A stretch of DNA of 64,000 bases from Dietzia psychralcaliphila (lineage in GTDB: Bacteria > Actinomycetota > Actinomycetes > Mycobacteriales > Mycobacteriaceae), in contig NZ_CP015453.1 in assembly GCF_003096095.1 (NCBI RefSeq), positions 930,001 through 994,000 of the forward strand. Reading direction: 5' to 3'. Positions 30,107 to 39,800 of the stretch are shown here, piece after piece. A model generated the notes under the pieces. That model did not search any database. It had not been told where the DNA came from and saw only the letters and a program-made list of their open reading frames with translations. A program made the translations under genes and the position numbers. Within the stretch, counting starts at the first letter, position 1. Every line of letters begins with the position of its first letter.

Positions 30107-31060
30107 TCAGCGCAGTATCTCGAACTGCTCCGACACCGCCCGCAGTGCAGACGCGCTGCGGGCGAACTGTTCCCGCTCGGTGGCGTCGAGGTCCAGTTCC
30201 ACCACGCGCTGGACGCCGGTCCGGCCGATCACCGCGGGGACGCCGATGTAGATCCCGTCCTCGCCGTACTCGCCCCGCAGCAACGTGGAGACCGGTAGCG
30301 ACACCTGCTCGTTGCGCAGGACGGCGCGCGTGATGCGGGCCAGTCCCATGCCGATGCCGTAACTGGTGGAGCCCTTGGAGTCGATGATCCGGTAGGCGGC
30401 GTCCCTGGTTTCCGTGAAGATCTGGGCCAGTCGATCCCGCTTCGCCGGGTCCCCGTCGAGGTCTCGGCGCAATGGAACCCCGGAGACGTTGGCCGAGGAG
30501 AAGACCGGCAGTTCGGTGTCGCCGTGTTCACCGATGATCGAGGCGTGCACGCTCATCGGGGCGACGTCGTAGTACTCGCCCAGCATGAACCGGAAGCGCG
30601 CCGAGTCGAGGATCGTGCCGGAACCGATGACCTGCGCGGCGGGCAGCCCGGAGTAGCGCCATGAGGCCTGGGTGAGGATGTCGACGGGGTTGGTGGCCAC
30701 CAGCAGGATGCCGTCGAAACCGGTCGCCATGACGTCACCGACGATCCCCTCGAAGATCGCCATGTTCTTGCCGACCAGGTCGAGCCGCGTCTCGCCGGGT
30801 CGCTGGGCGGCGCCGGCGCAGATCACCACCATAGTGGCGTCCGCACAGTCGTCGTAGGTGCCCTCCGTGACGAGGGTGGGGGAGGGCGCCCACACGACCC
30901 CGTGGTTGAGGTCCATGACCTCGCCGACCAGTTTGTCGTGGTCTATGTCGATGATGGCCAGGTGGTCGGCCAGGCCCTGGTTGACGAGCGCGTAGCCGTA
31001 GGCGATGCCCACGTCCCCCGCGCCGATGAGCACGATGCGGTTCCCGATGGAGGCTTTCAT
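30107..31060 (-). CDS. ldh: L-lactate dehydrogenase
   Basis: NAD-dependent interconversion of pyruvate and L-lactate. The 317-residue protein has the Rossmann motif [12 protein letters not shown]. The substrate loop [13 protein letters not shown] carries Gln at the specificity position (LDH; malate dehydrogenases have Arg). The catalytic His is in [13 protein letters not shown]. Length is normal. ATG 31060 is preceded by TACCCT seven bases upstream on the minus strand (31068-31073), so it is probably leaderless; longer open frame upstream is rejected because the added residues are Gly/Arg-rich. Confidence 0.95.
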   Translation of the reverse strand: MKASIGNRIVLIGAGDVGIAYGYALVNQGLADHLAIIDIDHDKLVGEVMDLNHGVVWAPSPTLVTEGTYDDCADATMVVICAGAAQRPGETRLDLVGKNMAIFEGIVGDVMATGFDGILLVATNPVDILTQASWRYSGLPAAQVIGSGTILDSARFRFMLGEYYDVAPMSVHASIIGEHGDTELPVFSSANVSGVPLRRDLDGDPAKRDRLAQIFTETRDAAYRIIDSKGSTSYGIGMGLARITRAVLRNEQVSLPVSTLLRGEYGEDGIYIGVPAVIGRTGVQRVVELDLDATEREQFARSASALRAVSEQFEILR

Positions 31061-31067
31061 GCTCGCC

Positions 31068-31073
31068 AGGGTA
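31068..31073 (-). promoter_or_regulatory. -10 element for leaderless ldh
   Basis: On the minus strand TACCCT is followed by seven bases and the ATG at 31060. No Shine-Dalgarno sequence. Confidence 0.55.
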
Positions 31074-31155
31074 GGGGCGGGGGATGGCCGCCCGGGCGAC
31101 ACCGGGTGAACGCAGGCCACGTCCGCCCGGCCCTCTCTCCCGCCTGGCCCTCCCG

Positions 31156-31190
31156 CCCGCCCCTTCCGCCCGCCCCTTCCGCCCGGCCCT
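31156..31190. repeat. 13-bp pyrimidine-rich tandem repeat between ldh and the DUF2254 gene
   Basis: CCCGCCCCTTCCG occurs at 31156-31168 and again at 31169-31181, then a partial unit. The repeats begin about 20 bases past the stop of the DUF2254 gene on the minus strand. The 149-base gap holds nothing else apart from the ldh promoter. Confidence 0.7.
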
Positions 31191-31209
31191 GCCACCTGGC
31201 TCGGCCGGG

Positions 31210-32490
31210 TTATCCGGCGGCCTCGAGCACGGCGCGGTGACGACGCTCGATGGTGACCCGGTCGTCGGCATTGCGGGTGGCGTCGAGGGCGTCATCACGG
31301 AGCTTCGTAGCGTGGTGGGTGACGACCGCTCGTCGGCCGGGGTCGTCGAGGACTCGTGCCGCTACGGCGAGGACGTCGAGGATCCTGATGCTGACGGCCG
31401 GAGAGCCCGCACCGAACTGCCGTATCTGGTCGAACATCGCTGCGACGAGGCCCTCGAAATCGGAGGTCGCCACGACGAGGCGGACCTTGTCGTCGCTCGA
31501 GTACACCCCGGTCGGCCACTCCCGATCCTCGAGGGTGCACAGTGCGTCCCCGAAGCGGTCGATGACGTCGACCGCGGTGAACGGGTCGTTGGTGCCCGGA
31601 CTCAGCGCTCGAGTGCCCACCTCGGTGAGCAGACGGACGGCGTGTTCGACGTCCTGCTCGCGGGTGCGGGAGTCGCCGACCGTGAGCCGGGAGTAGATGC
31701 CGTCGGGCAGGGTGGGGACGGCCTCGGCGACGGGGGAGTTGGGGTAGAGGTAGTCCCCCGGTCGGACGAGGAGCCGGATCGTCGTCCCGGTCTCGACGGC
31801 GAGATCGACGAGCCCCTCGTGGTCGACCAACTGCAGGTGTCCGCCCTTCTCCGCGAGGAGGGTCTCCGCCTCCGCCCAGAACTCCTCCGCCGGAGGCGAC
31901 TGCACGTTGCGGTCCGGGTCTGTGAGCTCGGTGGCGTTGAGCAGGGAGGACCGGAGGTCGGCGGTGAGGAGGTTGACCACGCGGGTGGTGTTGATCGAGC
32001 CGGTGACATGGCCGATGAAGTACACGAGCGCGCCGATACAGCAGAGCGCCAGGACGAGCGCCAGGGTCACGTTGTAGTGGGGGACGAACGGTGTTCCCTC
32101 GTCGCCGCCGGTGACCGTGCGCAGGCTGTAGAGACTGAAGGCGAATGTGGAGATGAAGATACCCAGCGTGACCTGGTTCCCGCGGTCCTCCGTGAAGTTC
32201 TGGAGCAGCCGCGGACCCATGGTGCCCGCGGCGTAGGAGAGGGCGGCGATGGTGATGGAGAAGACTGTGCCGCCCACACCGATGGAGCTGCTCGCCACGG
32301 CGGCGAGGATGCTCCGGGAGCCGTCCACACCACCGCCGTAGAGCCAGGCGGGAGCGTCGTCGCTCGTCCCCGGGTTGGTGGACAGCCACGTCCCGAGCTG
32401 GGCGAGGGCAAGCGCGACGAGGGTCATGACGGCGGGCAGGAACCAGAATCGCCGGCTGATCTGGCGGAGTCGGAAGCGTAGTCCGGCCAT
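31210..32490 (-). CDS. DUF2254 membrane protein
   Basis: A 426-residue protein with four predicted transmembrane segments in the first 200 residues (about 16-36, 60-85, 107-125, 140-162) and a soluble C-terminal half. The signature [27 protein letters not shown] and [13 protein letters not shown] segments match DUF2254. Function is unknown; it resembles a channel or transporter. ATG 32490 follows GAGAGGAGAGG, a strong site; an upstream ATG at 32514 is less likely. It is divergent from imuA', sharing a 181-base region with LexA-like boxes. Confidence 0.83.
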   Translation of the reverse strand: MAGLRFRLRQISRRFWFLPAVMTLVALALAQLGTWLSTNPGTSDDAPAWLYGGGVDGSRSILAAVASSSIGVGGTVFSITIAALSYAAGTMGPRLLQNFTEDRGNQVTLGIFISTFAFSLYSLRTVTGGDEGTPFVPHYNVTLALVLALCCIGALVYFIGHVTGSINTTRVVNLLTADLRSSLLNATELTDPDRNVQSPPAEEFWAEAETLLAEKGGHLQLVDHEGLVDLAVETGTTIRLLVRPGDYLYPNSPVAEAVPTLPDGIYSRLTVGDSRTREQDVEHAVRLLTEVGTRALSPGTNDPFTAVDVIDRFGDALCTLEDREWPTGVYSSDDKVRLVVATSDFEGLVAAMFDQIRQFGAGSPAVSIRILDVLAVAARVLDDPGRRAVVTHHATKLRDDALDATRNADDRVTIERRHRAVLEAAG

Positions 32491-32556
32491 GCCTCTCCTC
32501 TCGCTGGTGGACACAGCGTATCCGGTTGGTCCGACGGTGACCTCCGGTCGGCCGTG

Positions 32557-32572
32557 TCGAACAGGTGTTCTT
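32557..32572 (+). promoter_or_regulatory. LexA (SOS) box upstream of imuA'
   Basis: TCGAAC-AGGT-GTTCTT matches the mycobacterial/Gram-positive SOS box TCGAAC-N4-GTTCGA in ten of twelve fixed positions. It lies 100 bases before imuA', the classical LexA-regulated mutasome gene. Confidence 0.75.
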
Positions 32573-32610
32573 GCGCCGTGTCGTACCGGTGGTGTTCACT
32601 GATCGCGTAC

Positions 32611-32626
32611 TCGAAAGATCATTCGA
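32611..32626 (+). promoter_or_regulatory. Second LexA-like box upstream of imuA'
   Basis: TCGAAA-GATC-ATTCGA keeps both outer TCGAA/TTCGA arms of the SOS box and differs at the inner position of each arm. It lies 46 bases before the imuA' start. The pair could allow tighter repression; affinity is uncertain. Confidence 0.5.
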
Positions 32627-32671
32627 TCCACGCGGTGTTCGGCGTGTCGGCCTGGGCGGGAGTTGGTGGTG

Positions 32672-33436
32672 ATGGTATTGACGGCATCTTCTGTCGACCT
32701 GGCCGGTCTCGGGCGTGCGGAGCGCGTCACCGAGCTGCGTCGGCGTCTGGCCGCGATGCCCGGCGGAGGTGTACCCGCGGCGGCGCGTGCCCAGACCCCG
32801 GTGGGAACGACTCCGGCCGTATCCGTGTCTGTCGCGGCCGCTGGTTCCGAGGAGGCGGAGGCCTCTGCGGTGCCGGAGGTCGCGGTTCCCGGCGTCGCGG
32901 TGCCGGGGGTCGTGGTGCCGGGATCGGTGGCGCCCCTGCTGCCGGGCGGGGTGCTGCCCGCGGGCCGCGTCACCGCGGTGTCCGGCAGTGCCACTCTCCG
33001 GGTGGGCCTGCTGGCCGCGGCCACGGCGTCCGGGGTCAGATGTGCGGTGGTGGGTTGGCCGGAGCTCGGGGTGGCCGCGGTGGCCGAACAGGGCGGCCGG
33101 TTGGACTGTCTGGCGTTGGTTCCGGATCCCGGACCGGATCCCGCCGCGGTGGTGTCGGTGCTGCTCGACGGCCTGGACCTGGTGCTGCTGGGTCCCGGTG
33201 TCGCGTCGGTTGCCCCATCCCGGGCTCGTGTGCTCGCGGGGCGGGTTCGTGCCGCGGGAGCGGTGCTCCTCGTGGGCCCGTCCTGGCCCGGGCCGGAGGT
33301 CACGTTGGCGGGCCGACACTGCCGGTATGGGGGGCTGGGTGCGGGTGCCGGCCGGCTGGCCTCGGTGTCCACCGTGGTGCGATGTTCGGGCCGGACTGCC
33401 CCTTCCCGAACTGCGGAATGGGTGGCGGCGGGATGA
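32672..33436 (+). CDS. imuA': Mutasome accessory protein ImuA'
   Basis: RecA-like fold partner of ImuB in damage-induced mutagenesis. The 254-residue protein has an Ala/Val/Pro-rich linker (about 30-80) and then a degenerate RecA-type core (LPGGVLPAGRVTAVSG... CAVVGWPELGVAAVAEQG). It keeps the ImuA' hydrophobic pattern without an intact Walker A. ATG 32672 has GGGAG nine bases upstream. It overlaps imuB by ATGA, is preceded by two LexA-like boxes, and matches the Rv3395c-Rv3394c order. No nuclease or polymerase motif is present. Confidence 0.85.
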   Translation: MVLTASSVDLAGLGRAERVTELRRRLAAMPGGGVPAAARAQTPVGTTPAVSVSVAAAGSEEAEASAVPEVAVPGVAVPGVVVPGSVAPLLPGGVLPAGRVTAVSGSATLRVGLLAAATASGVRCAVVGWPELGVAAVAEQGGRLDCLALVPDPGPDPAAVVSVLLDGLDLVLLGPGVASVAPSRARVLAGRVRAAGAVLLVGPSWPGPEVTLAGRHCRYGGLGAGAGRLASVSTVVRCSGRTAPSRTAEWVAAG

Positions 33437-35085
33437 GCGCACGGGTCATGGCGGTGTGGTGTCCGGACTGGCCGGCGGTCGCGGCAGCGCGGGCCGAGGG
33501 GCACGGTCTTCACCTGCCGCTCGCGGTCATCGGTGCGCGCGGGGTGCTCGCGTGCAACGCCGTCGCGCGTGCGGTCGGGGTGCGGCGCGGGTTGCGCCGG
33601 CGCGAGGCGCAGTTCCGATGCCCGGAGCTGGTCGTGTCGGTGGCGGACCCGGCACGGGACGCCGTGTGGTTCGAGCCCGTGGTGCAGGCGCTGGACGCGG
33701 TGGTGCCGGGCATCGAGGTGCTGCGGCCCGGCCTGTTCGTGTTCTCCGCGGCCGGGGCACTGCGGTTCCACGGCGGAGTGGAACAGGTCGTCACCCGGGT
33801 GGTGGACGCGGTGGCGGCGGCCGGGACCGAATGCCAGGTGGGGTTGGCGGACGAGCTGCCCACGGCCGTGCTCGGCGCGCGCGGGTCGGCGCTACTGGAA
33901 CCGGGAGGGGACGCCGACTACCTCGCCGGGTTACCCGTGGACGCGCTCGTGGTGGAGCCCGCGCTGGGCGACCCCGAGGTGTTGACGGAGCTGGTCGGGC
34001 TGTTGCGCCGGCTGGGCGTGCGGACGCTGGGTGACTTCGCCGCGCTCCCACCACGAGACGTGTCCACCCGGTTCGGTGAGGTGGGCGCGGTGGCTCACCG
34101 CATCGCGCGCGCTGTGCCGTGGCGGCCGCCGTCGGTCTCCGCGGTGCCCACGGGATCGGCGGTCGAACACCGGTGCGATCCGCCCCTGGAGCGGGTCGAC
34201 GAGGCGGCGTTCCTCGGGCGACGGTTGGCGGGGGAGCTGCACTCCGTACTCGCCGCGGCCGGGGTCGCATGCCTGCGTCTGTCCATCACCGCGCGGGTCG
34301 AGGGTGGCGTGGAGGTCAACCGGGTGTGGCGGTGTTCCGCTCCGCTCACCCCGGAGGGCACCGCTGACCGGCTGCGCTGGCAGTTGGAGGGTTGGCTCAC
34401 CGGTACCGCGATCGCCGGAGGTGTCGGAGGGGCGGTCACCGCACTCGTCCTGGAGCCGGTGGAGGTGGTCCCCGCCGGCCGCGTCCAGGAGGGGTTGTGG
34501 GGCGAGGCGGGGTTGGCGGAGGCACGTGTGCACCGCGCACTCGTGCGGGTGCAGGGACTGCTCGGACCGGAGTCGGTCCGTGTCCCCGTGGAGGTCGGTG
34601 GCCGAGGTCCGGGCGATCGCGTGCGGTCCCTGCCGTACGGGGACGCCCCGGCCGACCCTGTCACGGAGGGGCCGTGGCCGGGGTCTCTGCCGGCACCGTC
34701 GCCGTCGGTGGTGTGGCCGGGGCCGGGGTACCGGCTGGAAATCCGTGAGAGCCGTGACCCCGGGTCAGGGGTCGTGGCACGGGTCCCCCTCGCCGGGGGG
34801 GTCCTGCTGCGCACCGCGGCGGGAGCGCCGGTCGGGGTCGGTCCACGCGGTCTGCTCACCGGGCGGCCCGAGTCGGTAGAGATGACGGGCCATCGATGCG
34901 CGTTGCTCGGCTGGTCGCGGCCGTGGCAGGTCGACGAGGCCTGGTGGGAGCCGGGCCCCGGCGGTGAGCCCCGCCGGCCGAGGGCCCGGATACAGGTCGT
35001 CCCCGAGCGGGCGGCCGCATTGCTGCTGTGCTGCCTGGTCGGGGACGAACCGGGGAGTTGGACCGTCGAGGGGATATACGAATGA
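33433..35085 (+). CDS. imuB: ImuB, catalytically inactive Y-family polymerase of the mutasome
   Basis: A 550-residue hub protein that bridges ImuA', DnaE2 and the beta clamp. It begins MAVWCPDWPAVAA where active Y-family polymerases have the acidic metal-binding motif, so it cannot catalyse synthesis. The palm/fingers region runs to about 230, with the little-finger-like domain after it. A probable clamp-binding motif QEGLWG is at residues 352-357, matching the mycobacterial QLPLWG. ATG 33433 overlaps imuA'. Although the frame is open far upstream, homology starts here. The stop codon lies in a 15-base tandem array. Confidence 0.92.
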   Translation: MSARVMAVWCPDWPAVAAARAEGHGLHLPLAVIGARGVLACNAVARAVGVRRGLRRREAQFRCPELVVSVADPARDAVWFEPVVQALDAVVPGIEVLRPGLFVFSAAGALRFHGGVEQVVTRVVDAVAAAGTECQVGLADELPTAVLGARGSALLEPGGDADYLAGLPVDALVVEPALGDPEVLTELVGLLRRLGVRTLGDFAALPPRDVSTRFGEVGAVAHRIARAVPWRPPSVSAVPTGSAVEHRCDPPLERVDEAAFLGRRLAGELHSVLAAAGVACLRLSITARVEGGVEVNRVWRCSAPLTPEGTADRLRWQLEGWLTGTAIAGGVGGAVTALVLEPVEVVPAGRVQEGLWGEAGLAEARVHRALVRVQGLLGPESVRVPVEVGGRGPGDRVRSLPYGDAPADPVTEGPWPGSLPAPSPSVVWPGPGYRLEIRESRDPGSGVVARVPLAGGVLLRTAAGAPVGVGPRGLLTGRPESVEMTGHRCALLGWSRPWQVDEAWWEPGPGGEPRRPRARIQVVPERAAALLLCCLVGDEPGSWTVEGIYE

Positions 35086-35132
35086 ACCGTCCACGAATGA
35101 ACCGTCCACGAATGAACCGTCCACGAATGAAC
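35079..35132 (+). repeat. 15-bp tandem array spanning the imuB stop codon
   Basis: Three exact units CGAATGAACCGTCCA (35079, 35094, 35109) and a partial fourth. The imuB stop is the TGA in the first unit; because 15 is a multiple of three the other copies give in-frame backup stops. Just after it, ATGAAC-CT-GTTCAT (35127-35140) is a perfect palindrome. Confidence 0.95.
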
Positions 35133-35165
35133 CTGTTCATGGCCCCCGTCGTTCGTCGGGTGTGC

Positions 35166-35807
35166 TCAGCGCTCGATGTCGACCACCAGGCGGGTCGGGT
35201 TCTGGAGGAGGAACGCCGAGAAGGCGCGGTCCGAACCCTCGAGGCCGATGACCGATTGCGCCTGACCCTCGAACTGGCCCGCGAAGGCCACTCCGGACAC
35301 CCCGGTCGCCTCGTCGCTCGAGACGGTGCCCACGGGGACCTCCGACATGGAGGCCGTGGTGGGCAGGACCTGGTCGCGGATCATCACCTGGAGGAACGAG
35401 TCCCCGGACACCTCCACAGGGAAGCCGCTGCCCTGCTGGGCGGGGGCGTCCACGTAGTCCACGGAGTACCCCGGGAGGCCCTGGCCCTCGAGCTCGAAGA
35501 CCACACGGTCCTTGCCCTGGAAGTCGCCCACGCGGATCTCGGTCACGACGAGCTGGGCGCGCTCGGCGACGTCGCCGGGGTCCTCGCTCTTCGGAGCGGA
35601 GTCCGCGGGCCTGGCCGCGGGATCGGAGGTCTCGGTCTCGTCCGGCGCCAGGGCCCGGGCCAGCGCGGCCGGGGAGGATTCCGCGGTGGTCGATTGGCTC
35701 GTGGCGGGGGTGTCGGTCGAGGTGTCGGCCCCGCATCCCGCCAGGCCCAGGGACGCGACAGCGGTGAGAGCGGCGGCCGCGGCGAGGCGGCGGTGTCGGG
35801 TATACAT
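35166..35807 (-). CDS. AMIN-like domain lipoprotein
   Basis: A 213-residue lipoprotein. The N-terminal signal has lipobox LAGC (Cys25). A disordered Ser/Thr/Pro/Asp-rich linker (about 26-85) follows. A beta-rich domain (about 88-213, with VFELEGQGLPGYSVDYVD and ending NPTRLVVDIER) resembles AMIN-like domains thought to bind cell-wall polymers. It is anchored on the outer face of the membrane. The start has TAGGCT six bases upstream (35814-35819), so it is probably leaderless. It is divergent from the sucrase/ferredoxin-like gene. Confidence 0.82.
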   Translation of the reverse strand: MYTRHRRLAAAAALTAVASLGLAGCGADTSTDTPATSQSTTAESSPAALARALAPDETETSDPAARPADSAPKSEDPGDVAERAQLVVTEIRVGDFQGKDRVVFELEGQGLPGYSVDYVDAPAQQGSGFPVEVSGDSFLQVMIRDQVLPTTASMSEVPVGTVSSDEATGVSGVAFAGQFEGQAQSVIGLEGSDRAFSAFLLQNPTRLVVDIER

Positions 35808-35813
35808 ACCCCC

Positions 35814-35819
35814 AGCCTA
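35814..35819 (-). promoter_or_regulatory. -10 element for the leaderless lipoprotein gene
   Basis: On the minus strand TAGGCT ends six bases before the ATG at 35807. Confidence 0.5.
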
Positions 35820-35893
35820 GGTCCCTCTGGTCACTTTTGTCCCACAAGGTGGCTACAGTTACGCCTCTCCGCGGGATGGGGCACCATGGGGTC

Positions 35894-36817
35894 GTGTCAG
35901 ATACCGATTCCGCCACACAACCGGACTGGTGCTCCTTGCAGTCGGCCGACGAGCCGCCGGCCGGCACCGCCGCCCACGAGGAGTCATGGGTGCTGCTGGA
36001 GGTCCCCGGGCGGTGGGGACGCGACATCTTCGACGGTGAGGCGCTGGGCGAGGACCTGTCCCGACGTCTCAAGGAGCACGTCGCGGCCTGTGGATCGCGC
36101 ATGCTCTTCATCCGGCGGCCCGGCCGCGAGGGCCAGCGCCTCGACCGGCACCGCTTCTACCTCTGCGACACCCGTCCCGGCCGGCGGAGCATCCGCACCG
36201 GCCGTGTCGACGGGCCCGGGGAATTGCTCGGTCTGGACCTGTCGCCCGACGGGCACGTGGCCGGCACCCGTGAGGTCGCGGCACCTGTCCCACTCGTGTG
36301 CACCCACGCCAAGCGCGACCAGTGCTGCGCCGTGCGGGGACGCCCGGTCGCGGCCGGCCTGGAGACCCTGGTGGGTGGGCGCCTGGCCGCGCTCGATCCC
36401 GATGCCGCGGTGTGGGAGTGCTCCCACACCGGAGGGCACCGCTTCGCACCGGTTCTGCTACTGCCCGGCACCGGCTACACCTACGGGCCCGCGGAGGTGG
36501 CCCACGCGGCCGGGGTCGTCGAGGCGGCGCTGGACGGCCGGGTCGTCACCGAGAACCTGCGGGGCCGCAGCACGTGGCCATCGGCCGGTCAGGTGGCGGA
36601 GGTCGCCGTGCGGAACTCCGGAGTGGAGGCGGGGGTGGACGACCTCGTCGTCACCCTCGACCCCGACTCCCCGCGCGTGGCCGTGGTCCGGCACACCGAC
36701 GGGCGCGCCTGGCGCGTCGAGGCGGGTACCCGCCCGCTCCCTCCGCGATCCCAGAGTTGCCGCAAGCCGCCCGGCGAGGCCTCGGCGTGGGTCGTGGAGT
36801 CGTTCACCCAGCTCTGA
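35894..36817 (+). CDS. Sucrase/ferredoxin-like (thioredoxin-fold [2Fe-2S]) protein
   Basis: A 307-residue protein of the sucrase/ferredoxin-like family (Apd1-type). The cluster-binding region reads CTHAKRDQCCAVRGRP (about residues 136-151) and HTGGHRFAPVLLLP (about 178-191), giving conserved Cys and His ligands for a [2Fe-2S] centre. The C-terminal 80 residues resemble a small accessory domain. GTG 35894 begins just before the conserved DWCSLQS; the open frame extends upstream to 35837. It is the gene before dnaE2, 33 bases apart, and could be cotranscribed with it. Electron-transfer partner unknown. Confidence 0.82.
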   Translation: MSDTDSATQPDWCSLQSADEPPAGTAAHEESWVLLEVPGRWGRDIFDGEALGEDLSRRLKEHVAACGSRMLFIRRPGREGQRLDRHRFYLCDTRPGRRSIRTGRVDGPGELLGLDLSPDGHVAGTREVAAPVPLVCTHAKRDQCCAVRGRPVAAGLETLVGGRLAALDPDAAVWECSHTGGHRFAPVLLLPGTGYTYGPAEVAHAAGVVEAALDGRVVTENLRGRSTWPSAGQVAEVAVRNSGVEAGVDDLVVTLDPDSPRVAVVRHTDGRAWRVEAGTRPLPPRSQSCRKPPGEASAWVVESFTQL

Positions 36818-36850
36818 GCCCACGCATCGGACCAAGGCGGGTGGGGCCCG

Positions 36851-39800
36851 GTGAACTGGTACCACGGACCCAGGACCTGGACCGAGCTCGAGAGGGTACT
36901 GTCCGGGAGACCGAACCCGCGTGGGCCCCAGAACCCGCACCCCGGCGACGGCAGCGACGCCCCCGCCTGGTCCCGTCGACGGGGTGAGTACACCCCTCCG
37001 CAGCGGCCCCGGACGCAGGGACGCGTGCCCTACGCCGAGCTCCACGCCCATTCCGCCTTCAGTTTCCTGGACGGAGCCTCCTCACCCGAGGCGATGGCGG
37101 AGGCGGCAGCGGAGCTGGGACTGACCGCGCTGGCGATCACCGACCACGACGGGTTGTACGGGGTCGTCCGCTTTGCCGAGGCGGCCTCCGAGCTGGGGCT
37201 GGCGACCGTCTTCGGTGCCGAACTCTCGCTGCCAGGGGGCGAGCACCTGCTCGTGTTGGCCCGCGGAGGGGAGGGTTACCGCAGACTCTCGCGTGCGATC
37301 GCCCGCGCCCACCTGCGGGGCGGGGCCAAGGGCGAGCCGCGGTACGAGATCGCCGAACTCGCGGAGGCCGCCGGGGGCCACTGGTACGTGCTCACCGGCT
37401 GCCGCCGGGGACGGGTGCGGCGGGCCCTCGAGCGGGGCGGCGCGGGCGCGTCCGACTTCGACACCGCGGCCGCGGGCACGGCGCTGACCGAGCTCGTCGA
37501 GCTGTTCGGCAGGGACCGGGTGATCGTCGAACTGACCTGCCACGGAGTGCCCGAGGACACCGAGCGGTGTGATGCGCTGGCCACGCTCGCCGCCGCGGCG
37601 GGTCTGCCCGTCGTGGCCACCACCGCCGCGCACTGTGCGGGCCCGGAGGACGCCCGTCTGGCCTCGGTCATGGCTGCGCTCGGAGCCCGCAACGCCCTGG
37701 AGGCCCATGCCGCGCACCTGCCCGCAGCCGGCGGGGCGTACCTGCGCTCGGGGGAGGAGATGGCGGAGCTGTTCGACCGCTGGCCGGACGCCGTCACCGG
37801 CGCGGCGGGACTGGGCCGCGAGTGCGCGTTCGACCTCCGGCTCATCGCCCCCGAGCTGCCGCCGTTCGACGTCCCCGAGGGCCACACCGAGGACACCCGG
37901 CTCGCCGAGCTCACCTATGCGGGAGCCGCACGCCGATACGGGAAGCGTGGGGCGGCACCGGAGGCCTACGCCCAGATCGACCGCGAGCTGGGGGTGATCG
38001 CCGAGCTGGGGTTCCCCGGCTACTTCCTCGTCGTCCACGACATCGTCGAGTTCTGTCGTAGAGAGGGCATCCTCTGCCAGGGCAGGGGTTCGGCCGCCAA
38101 CTCGGCGGTCTGCTACTCCCTCGGCATCACCAACGTCGACCCGGTGGGTGCGCACCTGCTGTTCGAGCGATTCCTGTCCCCGGAGCGGGACGGCCCGCCC
38201 GATATCGACGTGGACATCGAGTCCGGCCGCCGGGAGGAGGCCATCCAGTACGTCTACTCCCGCTACGGCCGGGACCACGCCGCGCAGGTGGCCAACGTCA
38301 TCACCTACCGGGGACGGTCTGCCGTACGGGACGTGGCCCGGGCACTCGGCTACTCCACCGGGCAGCAGGACGCATGGTCCAAGAGTGTCGACCGGTGGTC
38401 GGGGCTGAAGAACCACGATCGGGAGGTCACCGAACACACCGTCCCGGCCGACGTGCTGGCGCTGGCCCGCAGACTCGTCGGACTGCCCCGACACCTCGGC
38501 ATCCACTCCGGGGGCATGGTGATCTGCGACCGGCCGGTAGCCGACGTGGTGCCCGTCGAATGGGCACGCATGCCCGGGCGGACCGTCCTGCAGTGGGACA
38601 AGGACGACTGCGCGGCGGTCGGCCTGGTCAAGTTCGACATGCTGGGGCTGGGGATGCTCACGGCGCTGCACCACGCCATCGACCTGGCGGCCGAGCACAA
38701 GGATCTCGAGGTGGACCTGGCCCGACTGGACCTCGCTGACCCCGAGGTCTACGAGATGCTGTGCCGGGGCGATTCCGTGGGGGTGTTCCAGGTGGAGTCG
38801 CGGGCGCAGATGGCCACGCTGCCCAGACTCCGGCCGCGGACGTTCTACGACCTCGTGGTGGAGGTGGCGCTCATTCGCCCCGGCCCCATCCAGGGCGGTT
38901 CCGTGCACCCCTACATCCGCAGGCGCAACGGGCGGGAGGAGGTGGTGTTCGACCACCCCGCGCTCGAGGCGGCCCTGGGGCGGACGCTGGGGATCCCGCT
39001 GTTCCAGGAGCAGCTCATGCAGATCGCCACCGAGATCGCCGGGTTCACCGGGGCGGAGGCGGACCAGCTCCGCCGGGCGATGGGGGCCAAGCGCTCACCC
39101 GAGCGGATGGCGCGGCTGCGCGAACGGTTCTTCGCGGGCATGCGTGAACTCCACGGCATCGGTACGGGCGCGCCCGGGACGCCGGTCACAGGGCCGGAGG
39201 TGGGGGAGCGGATCTGGGAGAAGATGTGCGCGTTCGCCAACTACGGCTTCCCCGAGAGTCACTCCCAGTCCTTCGCGGCGATCGTGTACTACTCGGCGTG
39301 GTTCAAGTGCCACCACCCGGCCATCTTCTGTGCGGCTCTGCTCCGCAGCCAGCCGATGGGGTTCTACTCACCGCAGTCCCTCGTGGCCGACGCCCGGCGG
39401 CACGGCGTCACCGTGCACCGTCCCTGCGTCAACCGCTCGATCGGCGGTGCCACGTGTGAGAACCGGGGCACCGAGGTGCGCCTCGGCCTGGAGTCAGTGC
39501 GGGCGATCGGCACCGACCTCGCCACGGCGATCGCCGACGAGCGCGACACCCACGGCCCGTACCTCTCGGCCGCCGACCTCGCCGGCCGCACGGGACTGAC
39601 CGTCCGGCAGATGGAGGCGCTGGCCACCGCGGGGGCACTCGACGCGCTCGGCGTCGGGGGGCGGCGGGCGGCCCTGTGGTCGGCGGCCACCGCGGCCCGG
39701 CAACGGCCCGGGATGCTGCCCGGACTGAGTCAGGTCGACGCCCCGGCGCTGCCGGGGATGAGTGTTCTGGAGCTCACCTCCGCGGATCTGGCCGCCACCG

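Noticed and set aside
30107-31060. ldh product as malate dehydrogenase
   Set aside because: Gln, not Arg, precedes RPGETR in the substrate loop, the lactate dehydrogenase specificity.
32554-33432. Extended open frame upstream of imuB, apparently an 843-residue fusion
   Set aside because: imuA' occupies this DNA in another frame with its own start, ribosome binding site and LexA boxes; ImuB homology starts at 33433.
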